Shown in pieces: positions 15,885-23,481 of a stretch of DNA of 29,751 nt. A program made the translations under genes and the position numbers. The stretch's first letter is position 1. Each line of letters begins with the position of its first letter. The notes under the pieces are model-generated. The model ran no database searches. It had not been told where the DNA came from and saw nothing but the letters and a program-made list of their open reading frames with translations. This stretch comes from JBBQRS01 sp038214535 (lineage in GTDB: Bacteria; Chloroflexota; Anaerolineae; CG2-30-64-16): positions 1 to 29,751 of the forward strand of contig JBBQRS010000058.1 of assembly GCA_038214535.1 (NCBI GenBank), given 5' to 3'.

Positions 15885-17414
15885 ATGCCACCGGGCAAAG
15901 AGATCTCCCCCGAGGATGCCGCCGGCCTGATCGCCGATGGCGCGTTTGTCGCCATCCAGGGCTCGGGCGGCGGCGTCGGCGAACCGACCCTCCTCTTGCG
16001 CGTCCTGCGCGAGCGCTATCTCGCGACCGGTGCGCCCGGCAATCTGACCCTGTGTCACGCGACCGGGCTGGGCGATAAGCGCGAGATCGGGACCGACCTG
16101 CTGGCGCTGCCCGGCATGGTGAAGCGCGACATTGCGGGGCATCTGGGGATGGCCCCGAAAATGGCGCAGATGATCTCGGCGGAGCAAATCGAGAGCTACA
16201 ATTTTCCGCAGGGCGTGCTCTCGCAGATGTACGGCGCGATTGCGGCCCGCAAACCGGGCGTCTTCAGCAAGATCGGGCTGCACACCTACATTGACCCGCG
16301 GCTCGAAGGCGGGAAGATGAACTGCATCACGACCGAAGACCTGGTCAAGGTGGTGCAGTTCGAGGGCGAGGAGTGGCTCTTCTGGCCGCGCTTCACGGTG
16401 AACGTCTCGCTGGTGCGCGGCACCACCGCCGACGGCAAGGGCAACATCACGTGCGAAGAAGAACCGGCGATCCTCGAAGGGATTGACATTGCGCAGGCGG
16501 CGCGGGCGTCCGGCGGCATCGTCATCGCCCAGGTGAAACGGCTCGCGCAGACGGGCACGCTCGACCCGCGCCAGGTGCGCATCCCCGGCACGTGCGTGGA
16601 TTACGTCGTCGTGGACCCCCAACAAAAGCAGACCTGCCTGACCGAGTATGAGCCGGCGTTCTGCGGCGCGCTGCGGATGCCGCTCGACGCGCTGGAGCCG
16701 TTGCCGCTGGACGTGCGCAAGGTGGTGGCGCGGCGCGCGGCGCGCGAGCTGTTCCCGGGGGCGATCGTGAACCTCGGCTACGGCATCCCCGACGGGGTGG
16801 CCGCGGTCGCCGCGGAAGAGGGGCTGCTGGATACGCTGACGCTGACGGTGGAGCAGGGGATTGTGGGCGGGCGACCGGCGTCGGGCGTGATTTTCGGCGT
16901 CGCCTATAACCCCGAGGCGATCATCTCCGAGACCTCGCAATTCGCCTTCTATGACGGCGGCGGGCTGGACCTGGCGTTCCTGGGGATGGCGCAACTCGAC
17001 GGCGACGGCAACGTCAACGCGAGCAAGGTCAGCGGGATGCTGGCGGGCTGCGGCGGCTTCATCAACATCACGCAGAACGCCCGCAAGGTGGTCTTCTGTG
17101 GCACGCTGACGGCCAAAGGCGTAGCGTGCGCCGTCGGCGAGGGCCGGCTCACCATCGTCAAAGAGGGCAGCATCAAGAAGCTGGTGGAGCGGGTGGACCA
17201 GATCACGTTCAGCGGAGCGTACGCGGGGCGCAACGGCCAGAAGGTGCTCTACGTGACGGAGCGCGCGGTGTTCGAGCTGACGCGCGAGGGCGTGCTGCTG
17301 CGCGAGATCGCGCCGGGGGTGGACCTCCAGCGCGACGTGCTGGATCAGATCGAATTCACACCCCTTATCGCGCCCGACCTGAAACGGATGGACGCGGACA
17401 TTTTCACGGACTAG
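15885..17414 (+). CDS. Fused acyl-CoA:acetate/propionate CoA transferase
   Basis: A 509-residue class I CoA transferase with alpha and beta parts in one chain (YdiF/propionate CoA-transferase type). It transfers CoA between acyl-CoA and a carboxylic acid through a glutamyl-CoA intermediate. Seen: the N-terminal GAFVAIQGSGGGVGEPTLL loop, NLTLCHATGLGD, GHLGMAPKMAQMI, and in the second half the catalytic E323 in TVEQGIVGG, followed by GVAYNPEAIISE and FYDGGGLDLAFLGMAQLD. AGGAG at 15874-15878 gives a clear ribosome site for ATG 15885. The stop is 8 bases before the hydratase gene. In this cluster it could activate the acid made by the aldehyde oxidoreductase, or release acids from CoA. Family is very secure, substrate unknown. 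Confidence 0.94.
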   Translation: MPPGKEISPEDAAGLIADGAFVAIQGSGGGVGEPTLLLRVLRERYLATGAPGNLTLCHATGLGDKREIGTDLLALPGMVKRDIAGHLGMAPKMAQMISAEQIESYNFPQGVLSQMYGAIAARKPGVFSKIGLHTYIDPRLEGGKMNCITTEDLVKVVQFEGEEWLFWPRFTVNVSLVRGTTADGKGNITCEEEPAILEGIDIAQAARASGGIVIAQVKRLAQTGTLDPRQVRIPGTCVDYVVVDPQQKQTCLTEYEPAFCGALRMPLDALEPLPLDVRKVVARRAARELFPGAIVNLGYGIPDGVAAVAAEEGLLDTLTLTVEQGIVGGRPASGVIFGVAYNPEAIISETSQFAFYDGGGLDLAFLGMAQLDGDGNVNASKVSGMLAGCGGFINITQNARKVVFCGTLTAKGVACAVGEGRLTIVKEGSIKKLVERVDQITFSGAYAGRNGQKVLYVTERAVFELTREGVLLREIAPGVDLQRDVLDQIEFTPLIAPDLKRMDADIFTD

Positions 17415-17422
17415 GAGCGCCC

Positions 17423-18205
17423 ATGCAAACCCATATCGTGCTTGAGGTGCGGGAGGATGTGGCGTATCTCACGCTGACGCCCGATGCGCCGGGCCAGCCG
17501 CCGACGCTCGATTATTCGGCGCTGCACGAATTGGCGGGCCGGATCGCGGAAATTGGCGCGGCGACCGGTTTGCGCGCCGTGATCGTGCGCAGCGCGTCGG
17601 AGAAGTATTTCTGCGTAGGCGCGAACATCAACGCGCTGGTGACCCTCGACGCCGACACGATCACGCCGTGGGTCGAGCGCGGCCATGCCATCTTCAACGA
17701 ACTGGCGGCGCTGCCGCTGCCCGTCATCGCGCAGGTCGAGGGGTTCTGCCTGGGCGGCGGGCTGGAGCTGGCGATGGCGTGCGACCTGCTGGTCGCATCG
17801 TCCGCGGCGCGCTTCGGCCAGCCCGAGGCAGTACTGGGGGTGATCCCCGGCTGGGGCGGCACGTGGCGCTTGCCGCGCCGCGTGGGGCCGGCGCGGGCCA
17901 AAGAGTTGTTCTTCACCGGCAGGACGGTCGCCGCGGATGAGGCGCTGCGGATCGGGCTCGCGGATTTCGCCGGGGAGCCGGAGGCGCTGGCGGCCTATCT
18001 GGCCGAGTTCATGGACGGTCTGCGCCGGTGCAGCCCGCTGTCGGTCGCGCAGATCAAGGGCATCGTGGACGGCTATGACGCGGCGGGGCTGGAAGCGATG
18101 CTGTGGGCCGAGGCCGAGGCATCGCGCACCTGCTTCGCGTCGGCGGACACGCAGGCCCGCATCGCGGACTATCTGGAAAGCCGCAAAAGGAGAAGAAATG
18201 GCTGA
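17423..18205 (+). CDS. Enoyl-CoA hydratase/isomerase (crotonase family)
   Basis: A 260-residue crotonase-fold enzyme, normal length. The oxyanion-hole segment is FCVGANI near residues 63-69. The second oxyanion segment is LGGGLE with E115, and E135 follows in FGQPEAVLG; the 20-residue spacing equals that of Glu144/Glu164 of rat mitochondrial hydratase. Both catalytic acids are therefore present and true hydration of an enoyl-CoA is likely. ATG 17423 is chosen since an upstream in-frame start runs deep into the CoA transferase and family homology begins with HIVLEVREDVAYLTL. It overlaps the AOR start by 8 bases, pointing to translational coupling. It may also be an isomerase or lyase of the superfamily. 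Confidence 0.93.
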   Translation: MQTHIVLEVREDVAYLTLTPDAPGQPPTLDYSALHELAGRIAEIGAATGLRAVIVRSASEKYFCVGANINALVTLDADTITPWVERGHAIFNELAALPLPVIAQVEGFCLGGGLELAMACDLLVASSAARFGQPEAVLGVIPGWGGTWRLPRRVGPARAKELFFTGRTVAADEALRIGLADFAGEPEALAAYLAEFMDGLRRCSPLSVAQIKGIVDGYDAAGLEAMLWAEAEASRTCFASADTQARIADYLESRKRRRNG

Positions 18206-20060
18206 TGCATATCACGGTCGCGTGTTGCACGTTGACCTTTCCGAGGGTAGCTGTTGGCCCGAGGTGGTCGGAGAGCAGATCTATCGCAAGTACCTGGGCG
18301 GCGGCCCGCTGGCGAGCTACTTCCTGTTCCGCGACCTCCCGCCCGGCGTTGATCCGCTGGGGCCGACCAATCGGCTGATCCTGATGACCAGCGTGATCAA
18401 CGGGCTGCCGCTTTCGGGGGCAAACCGCTATAGCGCGGTGGGCAAATCGCCGCTGACGGGCGGCTTCGGCGAATCGGAGGCGGGCGGCTACTGGGGGCCG
18501 GAACTCAAACGGGCCGGGTTCGACGGCATCATCGTGCGTGGGCGCGCCGACCGGCCCGTCTATCTGTTCATCCACGACGGCGAGTACCAGATTCGGGACG
18601 CCGGGCGCTATTGGGGGCAGTTGAGCGGCGAGGTGCAGGAAGGGCTGGAAGAGGAGCTGGGCGACCGCGGCATCCGCGTGCTGCAAACCGGCGTCGCGGG
18701 CGAGAACCGCGTGCGCTATGCGGCGCTGTGCAACCAGTTGCGCCATTTCCACGGGCGCGCCGGGCTGGGCGCGGTGATGGGCAGCAAGAACCTCAAAGCC
18801 ATCGTGGTGCGCGGGCGCGAGAAAATCGCCCCGGCAGACCGGGCGGGCAGCGCGGCGGTGCTCAAATGGTATCGCGACAACTACGACAACTCGGAAGACG
18901 GCCTGCACCTGACGGGCACCGCGGGCGGAGTGGTCGGACTCGATCAGGACGGCATCCTGCCGACGCACAACTTCCGGGACGGCTCGTTCGAACACGCGCG
19001 CGCGATCAGCGGCGGAAGGATGGCCGATACGATCCTGGTGAACCGGGGCACGTGCTTCGCCTGTGGGGTCGCCTGCAAACGCGAGGTCGCGGTGGCGGAG
19101 CGCGGCGTCTCGCCCCGGTATGGCGGCATGGAGTATGAGGTGATCGGGGCGCTCGGCTCGCTGTGCGGCGTGGGCGACCTGGCGGCGATTGCCGAGGCGT
19201 CGCAATGGGTCAACCGTTACGTGATGGACGGCATCTCGACCGGCGTCTCTATCGCGTTCGCGATGGAGTGCTATGAAAACGGGTTGCTGATGCCGGACGA
19301 TGTGGATGGCGTCGACCTCCGCTGGGGCAATGCCGACGCCGTGATCCAGATGATCCACAAGATCGCGCGGCGCGAGGGGTTCGGCGCGGTGCTGGCCGAG
19401 GGCACGCAGCGCGCGGCCGCAGTGATCGGCCGGGGCGCGGAGAAGTATGCGATGCACGTCAAGGGGCAAGAGCTGCCCATGCACGAGCCGCGCGGCAAGG
19501 TCAGCGTGGGGCTGGGATACGCGATCTCACCCACCGGGGCCGATCACCTGGAGGCCGAACACGACCCGGTGTACGAATCTTTCGGGCTGGAAGATACCAC
19601 CGGGCTGGGCGTGCTGGGGCTGATCGAACCGCTCGACCGGCTGGACTTCGGGCCGGCCAAGGTGCGCGCCTTCTTCTACTCGCAGATGGTGTGGAACCTC
19701 TATAACAGCGTCGGGATGTGCGACTTTGTCAGCATCCCGATCGGTAAGCTCAAGCTGGAACGACTGCGGGATTATGTCAATGCGGCCACCGGCTGGGACA
19801 TGAGCCTCTTCGAGTTGCTGAAGGTAGGCGAGCGCGCCAACACCATGGCTCGGTTGTTCAACTTGCGCGAGGGGCTGACCGCGGCAGACGACGCGCTGCC
19901 GGATCGACTGTTCGAGCCGCTGCAGAACGGCGCGTTGCAGGGCCGCGGCCTGGATCGCGCCGAGTTCGCGCGCGCGCTGAAGCTGTATTACGGGATGGTG
20001 GGCTGGGATGCGGACGGCATGCCGACCCCCGCCCTGCTGGCCGAGCTGGGGCTGGGGTAG
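18198..20060 (+). CDS. Tungsten-containing aldehyde:ferredoxin oxidoreductase (AOR family)
   Basis: A 620-residue AOR-family enzyme that oxidises an aldehyde to a carboxylic acid (or the reverse) with a bis-pterin tungsten cofactor and a [4Fe-4S] cluster, reducing ferredoxin. Seen: the start GRVLHVDLSEG, the KYLGGGPLASYFLF segment, SGANRYSAVGKSPLTGGFGES (cofactor-binding region), GRAGLGAVMGSKNLKAIVVRG, and cluster ligands C286-x2-C289-x3-C293 with the distant C508 in GMCDF. Other family features are MEYEVIGALGS and ELPMHEPRG. The real start is ATG 18198 with AAAAGGAG at 18186-18193; longer upstream frame is the hydratase gene read out of frame. AOR-family enzymes are typical of anaerobes. A MoaD-like protein at the end of the cluster could serve its pterin. 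Substrate not evident. Confidence 0.95.
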   Translation: MADAYHGRVLHVDLSEGSCWPEVVGEQIYRKYLGGGPLASYFLFRDLPPGVDPLGPTNRLILMTSVINGLPLSGANRYSAVGKSPLTGGFGESEAGGYWGPELKRAGFDGIIVRGRADRPVYLFIHDGEYQIRDAGRYWGQLSGEVQEGLEEELGDRGIRVLQTGVAGENRVRYAALCNQLRHFHGRAGLGAVMGSKNLKAIVVRGREKIAPADRAGSAAVLKWYRDNYDNSEDGLHLTGTAGGVVGLDQDGILPTHNFRDGSFEHARAISGGRMADTILVNRGTCFACGVACKREVAVAERGVSPRYGGMEYEVIGALGSLCGVGDLAAIAEASQWVNRYVMDGISTGVSIAFAMECYENGLLMPDDVDGVDLRWGNADAVIQMIHKIARREGFGAVLAEGTQRAAAVIGRGAEKYAMHVKGQELPMHEPRGKVSVGLGYAISPTGADHLEAEHDPVYESFGLEDTTGLGVLGLIEPLDRLDFGPAKVRAFFYSQMVWNLYNSVGMCDFVSIPIGKLKLERLRDYVNAATGWDMSLFELLKVGERANTMARLFNLREGLTAADDALPDRLFEPLQNGALQGRGLDRAEFARALKLYYGMVGWDADGMPTPALLAELGLG

Positions 20061-20118
20061 GCGCGGAGGAGCAGAGGGGCGGAGGAGGAGAGGGTGGAGT
20101 GCGCATCCTCAGATGCGC
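20061..20118 (+). repeat. Purine-rich spacer with 7-bp hairpin
   Basis: The 86-base gap after the AOR gene begins with a purine-rich run of GGAGGAG/GGCGGAGG units. It then has a hairpin GCGCATC-CTCA-GATGCGC (20101-20118), 28 bases before the next ATG. No promoter is seen. It could influence translation of the beta-helix gene or be one of this genome's dispersed repeats. Confidence 0.4.
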
Positions 20119-20146
20119 CGCCGGTGGCGGGGGAGAAAGGCAAAAC

Positions 20147-21349
20147 ATGCAGAGTTATCTCGTATATGCGGATGGGGGCGAGGTGTTCGCGCGCGGGCGC
20201 GCGACGGGCGACCGGGTGGCACAGGGCGCGAGCGCGGCCGATGTGATCCAGGGCGTGCTGGATGTGCTGGGGGCGCAGGGCGGCGGCGAGCTGCTGATCG
20301 AGTGCGGAACCTACGCCATCGAGCGCCCGCTTCGGCTGCCCGCGATGGTCGCCGTGCGCGGGGCCGGGCGAGCGACCGTGCTCAAACTCGATCCGGCCAA
20401 CGCCGAGGGGATCATCTTCCTCGCCGAGGGCGTGCAGGGCCTGACGCTGGCTGACCTCACCTGCCAGGGCGACCCTGCGGCGGCAGAGGGTGCGGGCGTG
20501 GTGCTGGATGAGTGCGGCGACTGCGAGATTCGCGGCGTCTATGCGCGCGACTTCGACAGCTACGGCTTCCTGCTGCGCCACAACTGCTTCATGAACCGGC
20601 TGCTCGATAATACCACCTCGGGCAACCGGCGGGCTGGCACAATGATCCGCGACACGGGCAGCGGTCGTGGCGGCGACTGGACGCCGAACCTGATCATGGG
20701 CTGCACGAGCATCGGCGAGACGGGACATGGGTTCGAGTTGTCGTTCGCCCTCTGCACCAACCTCGTGGGTTGCCAGGTCTACCAGCCGGGCGGCCACGGC
20801 TTCTACTTCCATTCGGAATCGAACAGCACGTGCCTCACCGGCAGTCGCGTCTATCAGGGGTCGCAGAACGGCATCCTGGTGGAGAATTCTCACGAGCTGA
20901 ACGTGTCGAGTAACATCATCTGCTGGAACCAGGGGCACGGCATCGAGCTGCGTTACGTGGTGTGGGGCACGGTTTCGGCCAACAACTTCATTGACAACGG
21001 CGGGCGCACGCAGCAACGCTACGGCATCTACATCCACACGGATACCCACTCGGTTGAGGTAACGGCCAACGCGATCTTCAACTGGGAGGGGCACGAGGCG
21101 ATGCTGGGCGGGGTCTATGAAGCGGAGGACTGTGCGCACAACCAGATCAGCCACAACACGGTCAACTACTACACCGGGGAGGCCGTGACGAGCCTGGGCC
21201 GGGGCAGCGTGGCGGTGAACAACCTGGGCGTCGCCGAGAAATACGTCCATCCAGGGCCAGCGTCCTTCCCCACGCAGGGCCTGCTCTACACGCAGGGCGA
21301 GTTCACGCGCGAGCGGGTTCAGGATTTCCTGGGGCTGACCCGGCGATGA
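20147..21349 (+). CDS. Right-handed parallel beta-helix protein, no signal peptide (copy 1)
   Basis: A 400-residue protein whose first ~75 residues resemble the pectate-lyase-3/tail-spike entrance: ASAADVIQGVLDVL, then GGELLIECGTYAIERPLRLPAMVAVRGAG. The remainder is successive short coils with N ladders (SSNIICWNQGHGIEL, SANNFIDNGG, TANAIFNW, SHNTVNYY). This is the NosD/beta-helix repeat pattern of many carbohydrate-active lyases, epimerases and isomerases. There is no signal peptide or membrane segment, so it should stay in the cytoplasm. Its start is ATG 20147 with GGGAGAAAGG upstream; its stop overlaps the dehydrogenase start by four bases (ATGA). The gene at 23482 is a clear paralogue. 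A carbohydrate lyase or isomerase is likely but unproven; no catalytic residues can be assigned with certainty. Confidence 0.85.
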   Translation: MQSYLVYADGGEVFARGRATGDRVAQGASAADVIQGVLDVLGAQGGGELLIECGTYAIERPLRLPAMVAVRGAGRATVLKLDPANAEGIIFLAEGVQGLTLADLTCQGDPAAAEGAGVVLDECGDCEIRGVYARDFDSYGFLLRHNCFMNRLLDNTTSGNRRAGTMIRDTGSGRGGDWTPNLIMGCTSIGETGHGFELSFALCTNLVGCQVYQPGGHGFYFHSESNSTCLTGSRVYQGSQNGILVENSHELNVSSNIICWNQGHGIELRYVVWGTVSANNFIDNGGRTQQRYGIYIHTDTHSVEVTANAIFNWEGHEAMLGGVYEAEDCAHNQISHNTVNYYTGEAVTSLGRGSVAVNNLGVAEKYVHPGPASFPTQGLLYTQGEFTRERVQDFLGLTRR

Positions 21350-22308
21350 AGGGCGTAATGTTCGTCGAGCGGGGGCAGGCGGCCTTCATCGAGGAGCCGA
21401 CGCCGGTCTGCGGGCGCGACACGATGCTGCTGGAGACGCTCTACTCCGGCGTCTCGAACGGCACCGAGCGCAACTTCCTGATGGGCGGCAACTATGGCGG
21501 TCACTGGCCCAGCCGCATCGCCTATCAGCTGGTGTCCAGGGTGGTTGAGTGCGGCCCGGAGATCACGCGCTTCAACGTGGGCGACATCGTGTACACCGGA
21601 ACGTACCCGGGCCACGTCCCGTTCCACCTGGCGCGCGAGACCGATCTGATCGTTAAGCTGCCCGATGGGTTCAACGTGCCGAGCGCGGCGCTGCTGGGGG
21701 TCGCGTCGGTCTCGTTCCACGATGCGCGCCGGGCGCGCGTGGGGGTAAGCGACAACGCGCTGATCTACGGCGGCGGGCTGATCGGCCAGTTCGCGGCGCA
21801 GGCAGCGCGGGTGATGGGCGCGCAGACCACGCTCGCCGACCGGCATGACGACCGGTTGCGGCTGGCCGCCGAACTGGGCGCGGACCGCGCGCTCGATCCG
21901 ACAACCGCGGAAGGCGCACAAACGCTCGAAGCGCACGCGCCCTATTCGGTGGTCTTCGAGTGCTCGGGCGGCGATGTGATGGATCGGATCATCGGGACGC
22001 GGGAGCAGGCGGGACTGATCGAGCAACGGGCGCACGCGCGCGTGGTGATGGTCGCCGGGCGCTTCGATGTGCGCTACAACTTCAACGCGGCGGGGATGGC
22101 CGAGGTGGATATCCTGCACACGCAGCATTTCGACCAGGATGACCTCGAGCAGGTGGTGCGCCTGGCAGCGAAAGGGGCGATTCGGATACGGCCGCTGATC
22201 CGCGAGATCGCGCCGTTTGATGACGCGGTGCGAGTGTTCGACACCCTGCGCGACCATCCGAGCCGGTTGCTGGGGACGGTGTTTGACTTTACGGGCGGCG
22301 CGGGATGA
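21346..22308 (+). CDS. Medium-chain dehydrogenase/reductase without canonical zinc ligands
   Basis: A 320-residue zinc-alcohol-dehydrogenase-like protein (GroES-like domain about 1-125, Rossmann domain after). The catalytic-zinc Cys-Gly-x-Asp of classical enzymes is replaced by S-N-G-T-E (residues about 37-41). This is the variant seen in bacteriochlorophyllide-dehydrogenase-like and sugar bi-domain oxidoreductases. A normal GDIVYTGTYPGHVPF follows. The nucleotide site is YGGGLIGQFAAQAARVMGA, then ADRHDDR, where the acidic D suggests NAD(H). It starts in the last codons of the beta-helix gene (ATGA overlap). With the Gfo/Idh gene behind it, it repeats a pairing sometimes fused in one protein and used for oxidising sugar hydroxyls. 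Exact substrate unknown. Confidence 0.85.
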   Translation: MKGVMFVERGQAAFIEEPTPVCGRDTMLLETLYSGVSNGTERNFLMGGNYGGHWPSRIAYQLVSRVVECGPEITRFNVGDIVYTGTYPGHVPFHLARETDLIVKLPDGFNVPSAALLGVASVSFHDARRARVGVSDNALIYGGGLIGQFAAQAARVMGAQTTLADRHDDRLRLAAELGADRALDPTTAEGAQTLEAHAPYSVVFECSGGDVMDRIIGTREQAGLIEQRAHARVVMVAGRFDVRYNFNAAGMAEVDILHTQHFDQDDLEQVVRLAAKGAIRIRPLIREIAPFDDAVRVFDTLRDHPSRLLGTVFDFTGGAG

Positions 22309-22313
22309 GTTTA

Positions 22314-22353
22314 CCCGTTGGTAGTGACGGCTGACGCCGTCACTACCAACGGG
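22314..22353. repeat. Perfect 18-bp hairpin repeat between dehydrogenase genes
   Basis: CCCGTTGGTAGTGACGGC (22314-22331) and its exact reverse complement (22336-22353) enclose a 4-base loop, TGAC. It begins 5 bases after the dehydrogenase stop and ends 5 bases before the Shine-Dalgarno region of the Gfo/Idh gene. Such GTAGTGACGGC palindromes resemble dispersed repeats I associate with Chloroflexi genomes. It may reduce read-through or stabilise the upstream message; no U-run follows. Confidence 0.85.
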
Positions 22354-22371
22354 AGTCAGGGAGGAGTAGCG

Positions 22372-23358
22372 ATGACCGATCAAGTTCGTTATGGGGTGCT
22401 GGGCGTCGCGGGGATTGCCCGCAGTGCGCACATACCGGCCGCGGCGAAGAGCCGCAACGCGGAGATCATCGCCATCGGCAGCCGCAGCCTGGCGCGTGCG
22501 GAGGCGTGCGCGCGGCAAGACGGCATCCCGCGCGCCTACGGCTCGTATGACGAGCTGCTGGCCGACCCGGATGTGCAGGCGGTGATCAACGCGCTGCCGA
22601 ACAGCATGCACTGCGAGTGGACAATCAAGGCGGCGGAGGCGGGCAAACACATCTTGTGCGAGAAGCCGCTCGCCATGACGGTCGCGGAGGCGGAGCGCAT
22701 GGACGCCACCGCGCGGGCGCACGGCGTCCTGCTGATGGAGGGCTTCACGCCGCGCTTCCTGCCGCAGCACCAGTTCATCCTGGAGCTGATCGACTCGGAG
22801 GCCATCGGCCCGGTGCGGATCGTGCGCTCCGAGCTGACCTATACCCTGCGGGATTGGATGAACGACACGCGCGCGAAAGCCGATCTGGGCGGCGGCGCGC
22901 TCTTCGACGCCGGCTGCTATTGCGTGAACGCGATCCGCGCGTATATGGGCGCCGAGCCGGAGAGCGTGGAGGGCTTCGAGCGGATCCGGGCTGGCAACGG
23001 CGTGGATGCGACCTTCATCGGGACGATGCGCTTTCCCGATGACCGGTTCGCGTATCTGGCGACGAGCATGGAAGCGCCGTTCAGGGCGTGCTGCGAGATC
23101 ATCGGGGAGCGCGGGCGCATCGAGGTTCCCGGCCTGTTCGACGGCAAGGTAGTGAAGGTCGTCCTGGCGGACGGCGTGATCACGCGCGAGTTCGGGGAGG
23201 TGGATCGCTTCCAGTTGCAACTCGAGCATTTCGCGGATTGCATCCTCACGGGCGCGCCGCTCTGGTTCACGGTCGAGGATGCGCGCGGCAACACCGTCGC
23301 CCTGGTGGCGCTCAAAGAGGCGGCGCGCACCGGCGCTGCGGTCGCACCGGCAGGATAA
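22372..23358 (+). CDS. Gfo/Idh/MocA family sugar oxidoreductase
   Basis: A 328-residue NAD(P)-dependent oxidoreductase. The N-terminal Rossmann domain has GVLGVAGIARSAHIPAA and ALPNSMHCEWTIKAAEAGKHILCEKP, with the invariant E97-K98-P99. The C-terminal alpha/beta domain carries FDAGCYCVNAIR with D179 and Y183. Tyr in the place of the His seen in inositol dehydrogenases is usual for the glucose-fructose oxidoreductase/dihydrodiol dehydrogenase group. The start at ATG 22372 is supported by GGGAGGAG at 22359-22366; an upstream frame would run into the hairpin. Paired with the medium-chain dehydrogenase before it, it probably oxidises or reduces a sugar or sugar-acid carbon in the same pathway. 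Confidence 0.93.
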   Translation: MTDQVRYGVLGVAGIARSAHIPAAAKSRNAEIIAIGSRSLARAEACARQDGIPRAYGSYDELLADPDVQAVINALPNSMHCEWTIKAAEAGKHILCEKPLAMTVAEAERMDATARAHGVLLMEGFTPRFLPQHQFILELIDSEAIGPVRIVRSELTYTLRDWMNDTRAKADLGGGALFDAGCYCVNAIRAYMGAEPESVEGFERIRAGNGVDATFIGTMRFPDDRFAYLATSMEAPFRACCEIIGERGRIEVPGLFDGKVVKVVLADGVITREFGEVDRFQLQLEHFADCILTGAPLWFTVEDARGNTVALVALKEAARTGAAVAPAG

Positions 23359-23371
23359 ACCACGGAACAGA

Positions 23372-23419
23372 CGGAATACACGGAAAGAGAAGAGGCATCG
23401 TCTGTTTCCGTGTATTCCG
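23372..23419. repeat. 15-bp inverted repeat plus AT-rich tail in operon gap
   Basis: CGGAATACACGGAAA (23372-23386) and its exact complement TTTCCGTGTATTCCG (23405-23419) enclose 18 bases. An AT-rich run of ATTC/AATTCC words (23428-23467) follows, unlike the GC-rich surroundings. CACGGAATACACGG words are typical dispersed repeats of Chloroflexi-type genomes in my recollection. The 123-base gap contains no gene; the AT-rich part could include a weak internal promoter for the second beta-helix gene, but no hexamers stand out. Confidence 0.75.
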
Positions 23420-23481
23420 GCGCGGTGAATCATTCGTAATTCCTAATTTCCAATTCTTAATTTTTCGAGGAAGGGCGCACC

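Noticed and set aside
18054..19484. 476-codon minus-strand frame across AOR
   Set aside because: Shadow of the AOR gene; composition (His/Arg/Ala/Gln-rich) and lack of motifs argue against coding.
21319..23433. 704-codon open frame on the minus strand across the dehydrogenase genes
   Set aside because: It is exactly antisense to two well-supported genes, rich in Arg/His/Ala as expected for the opposite strand of GC-rich coding DNA, and has no ribosome site or recognisable domain.
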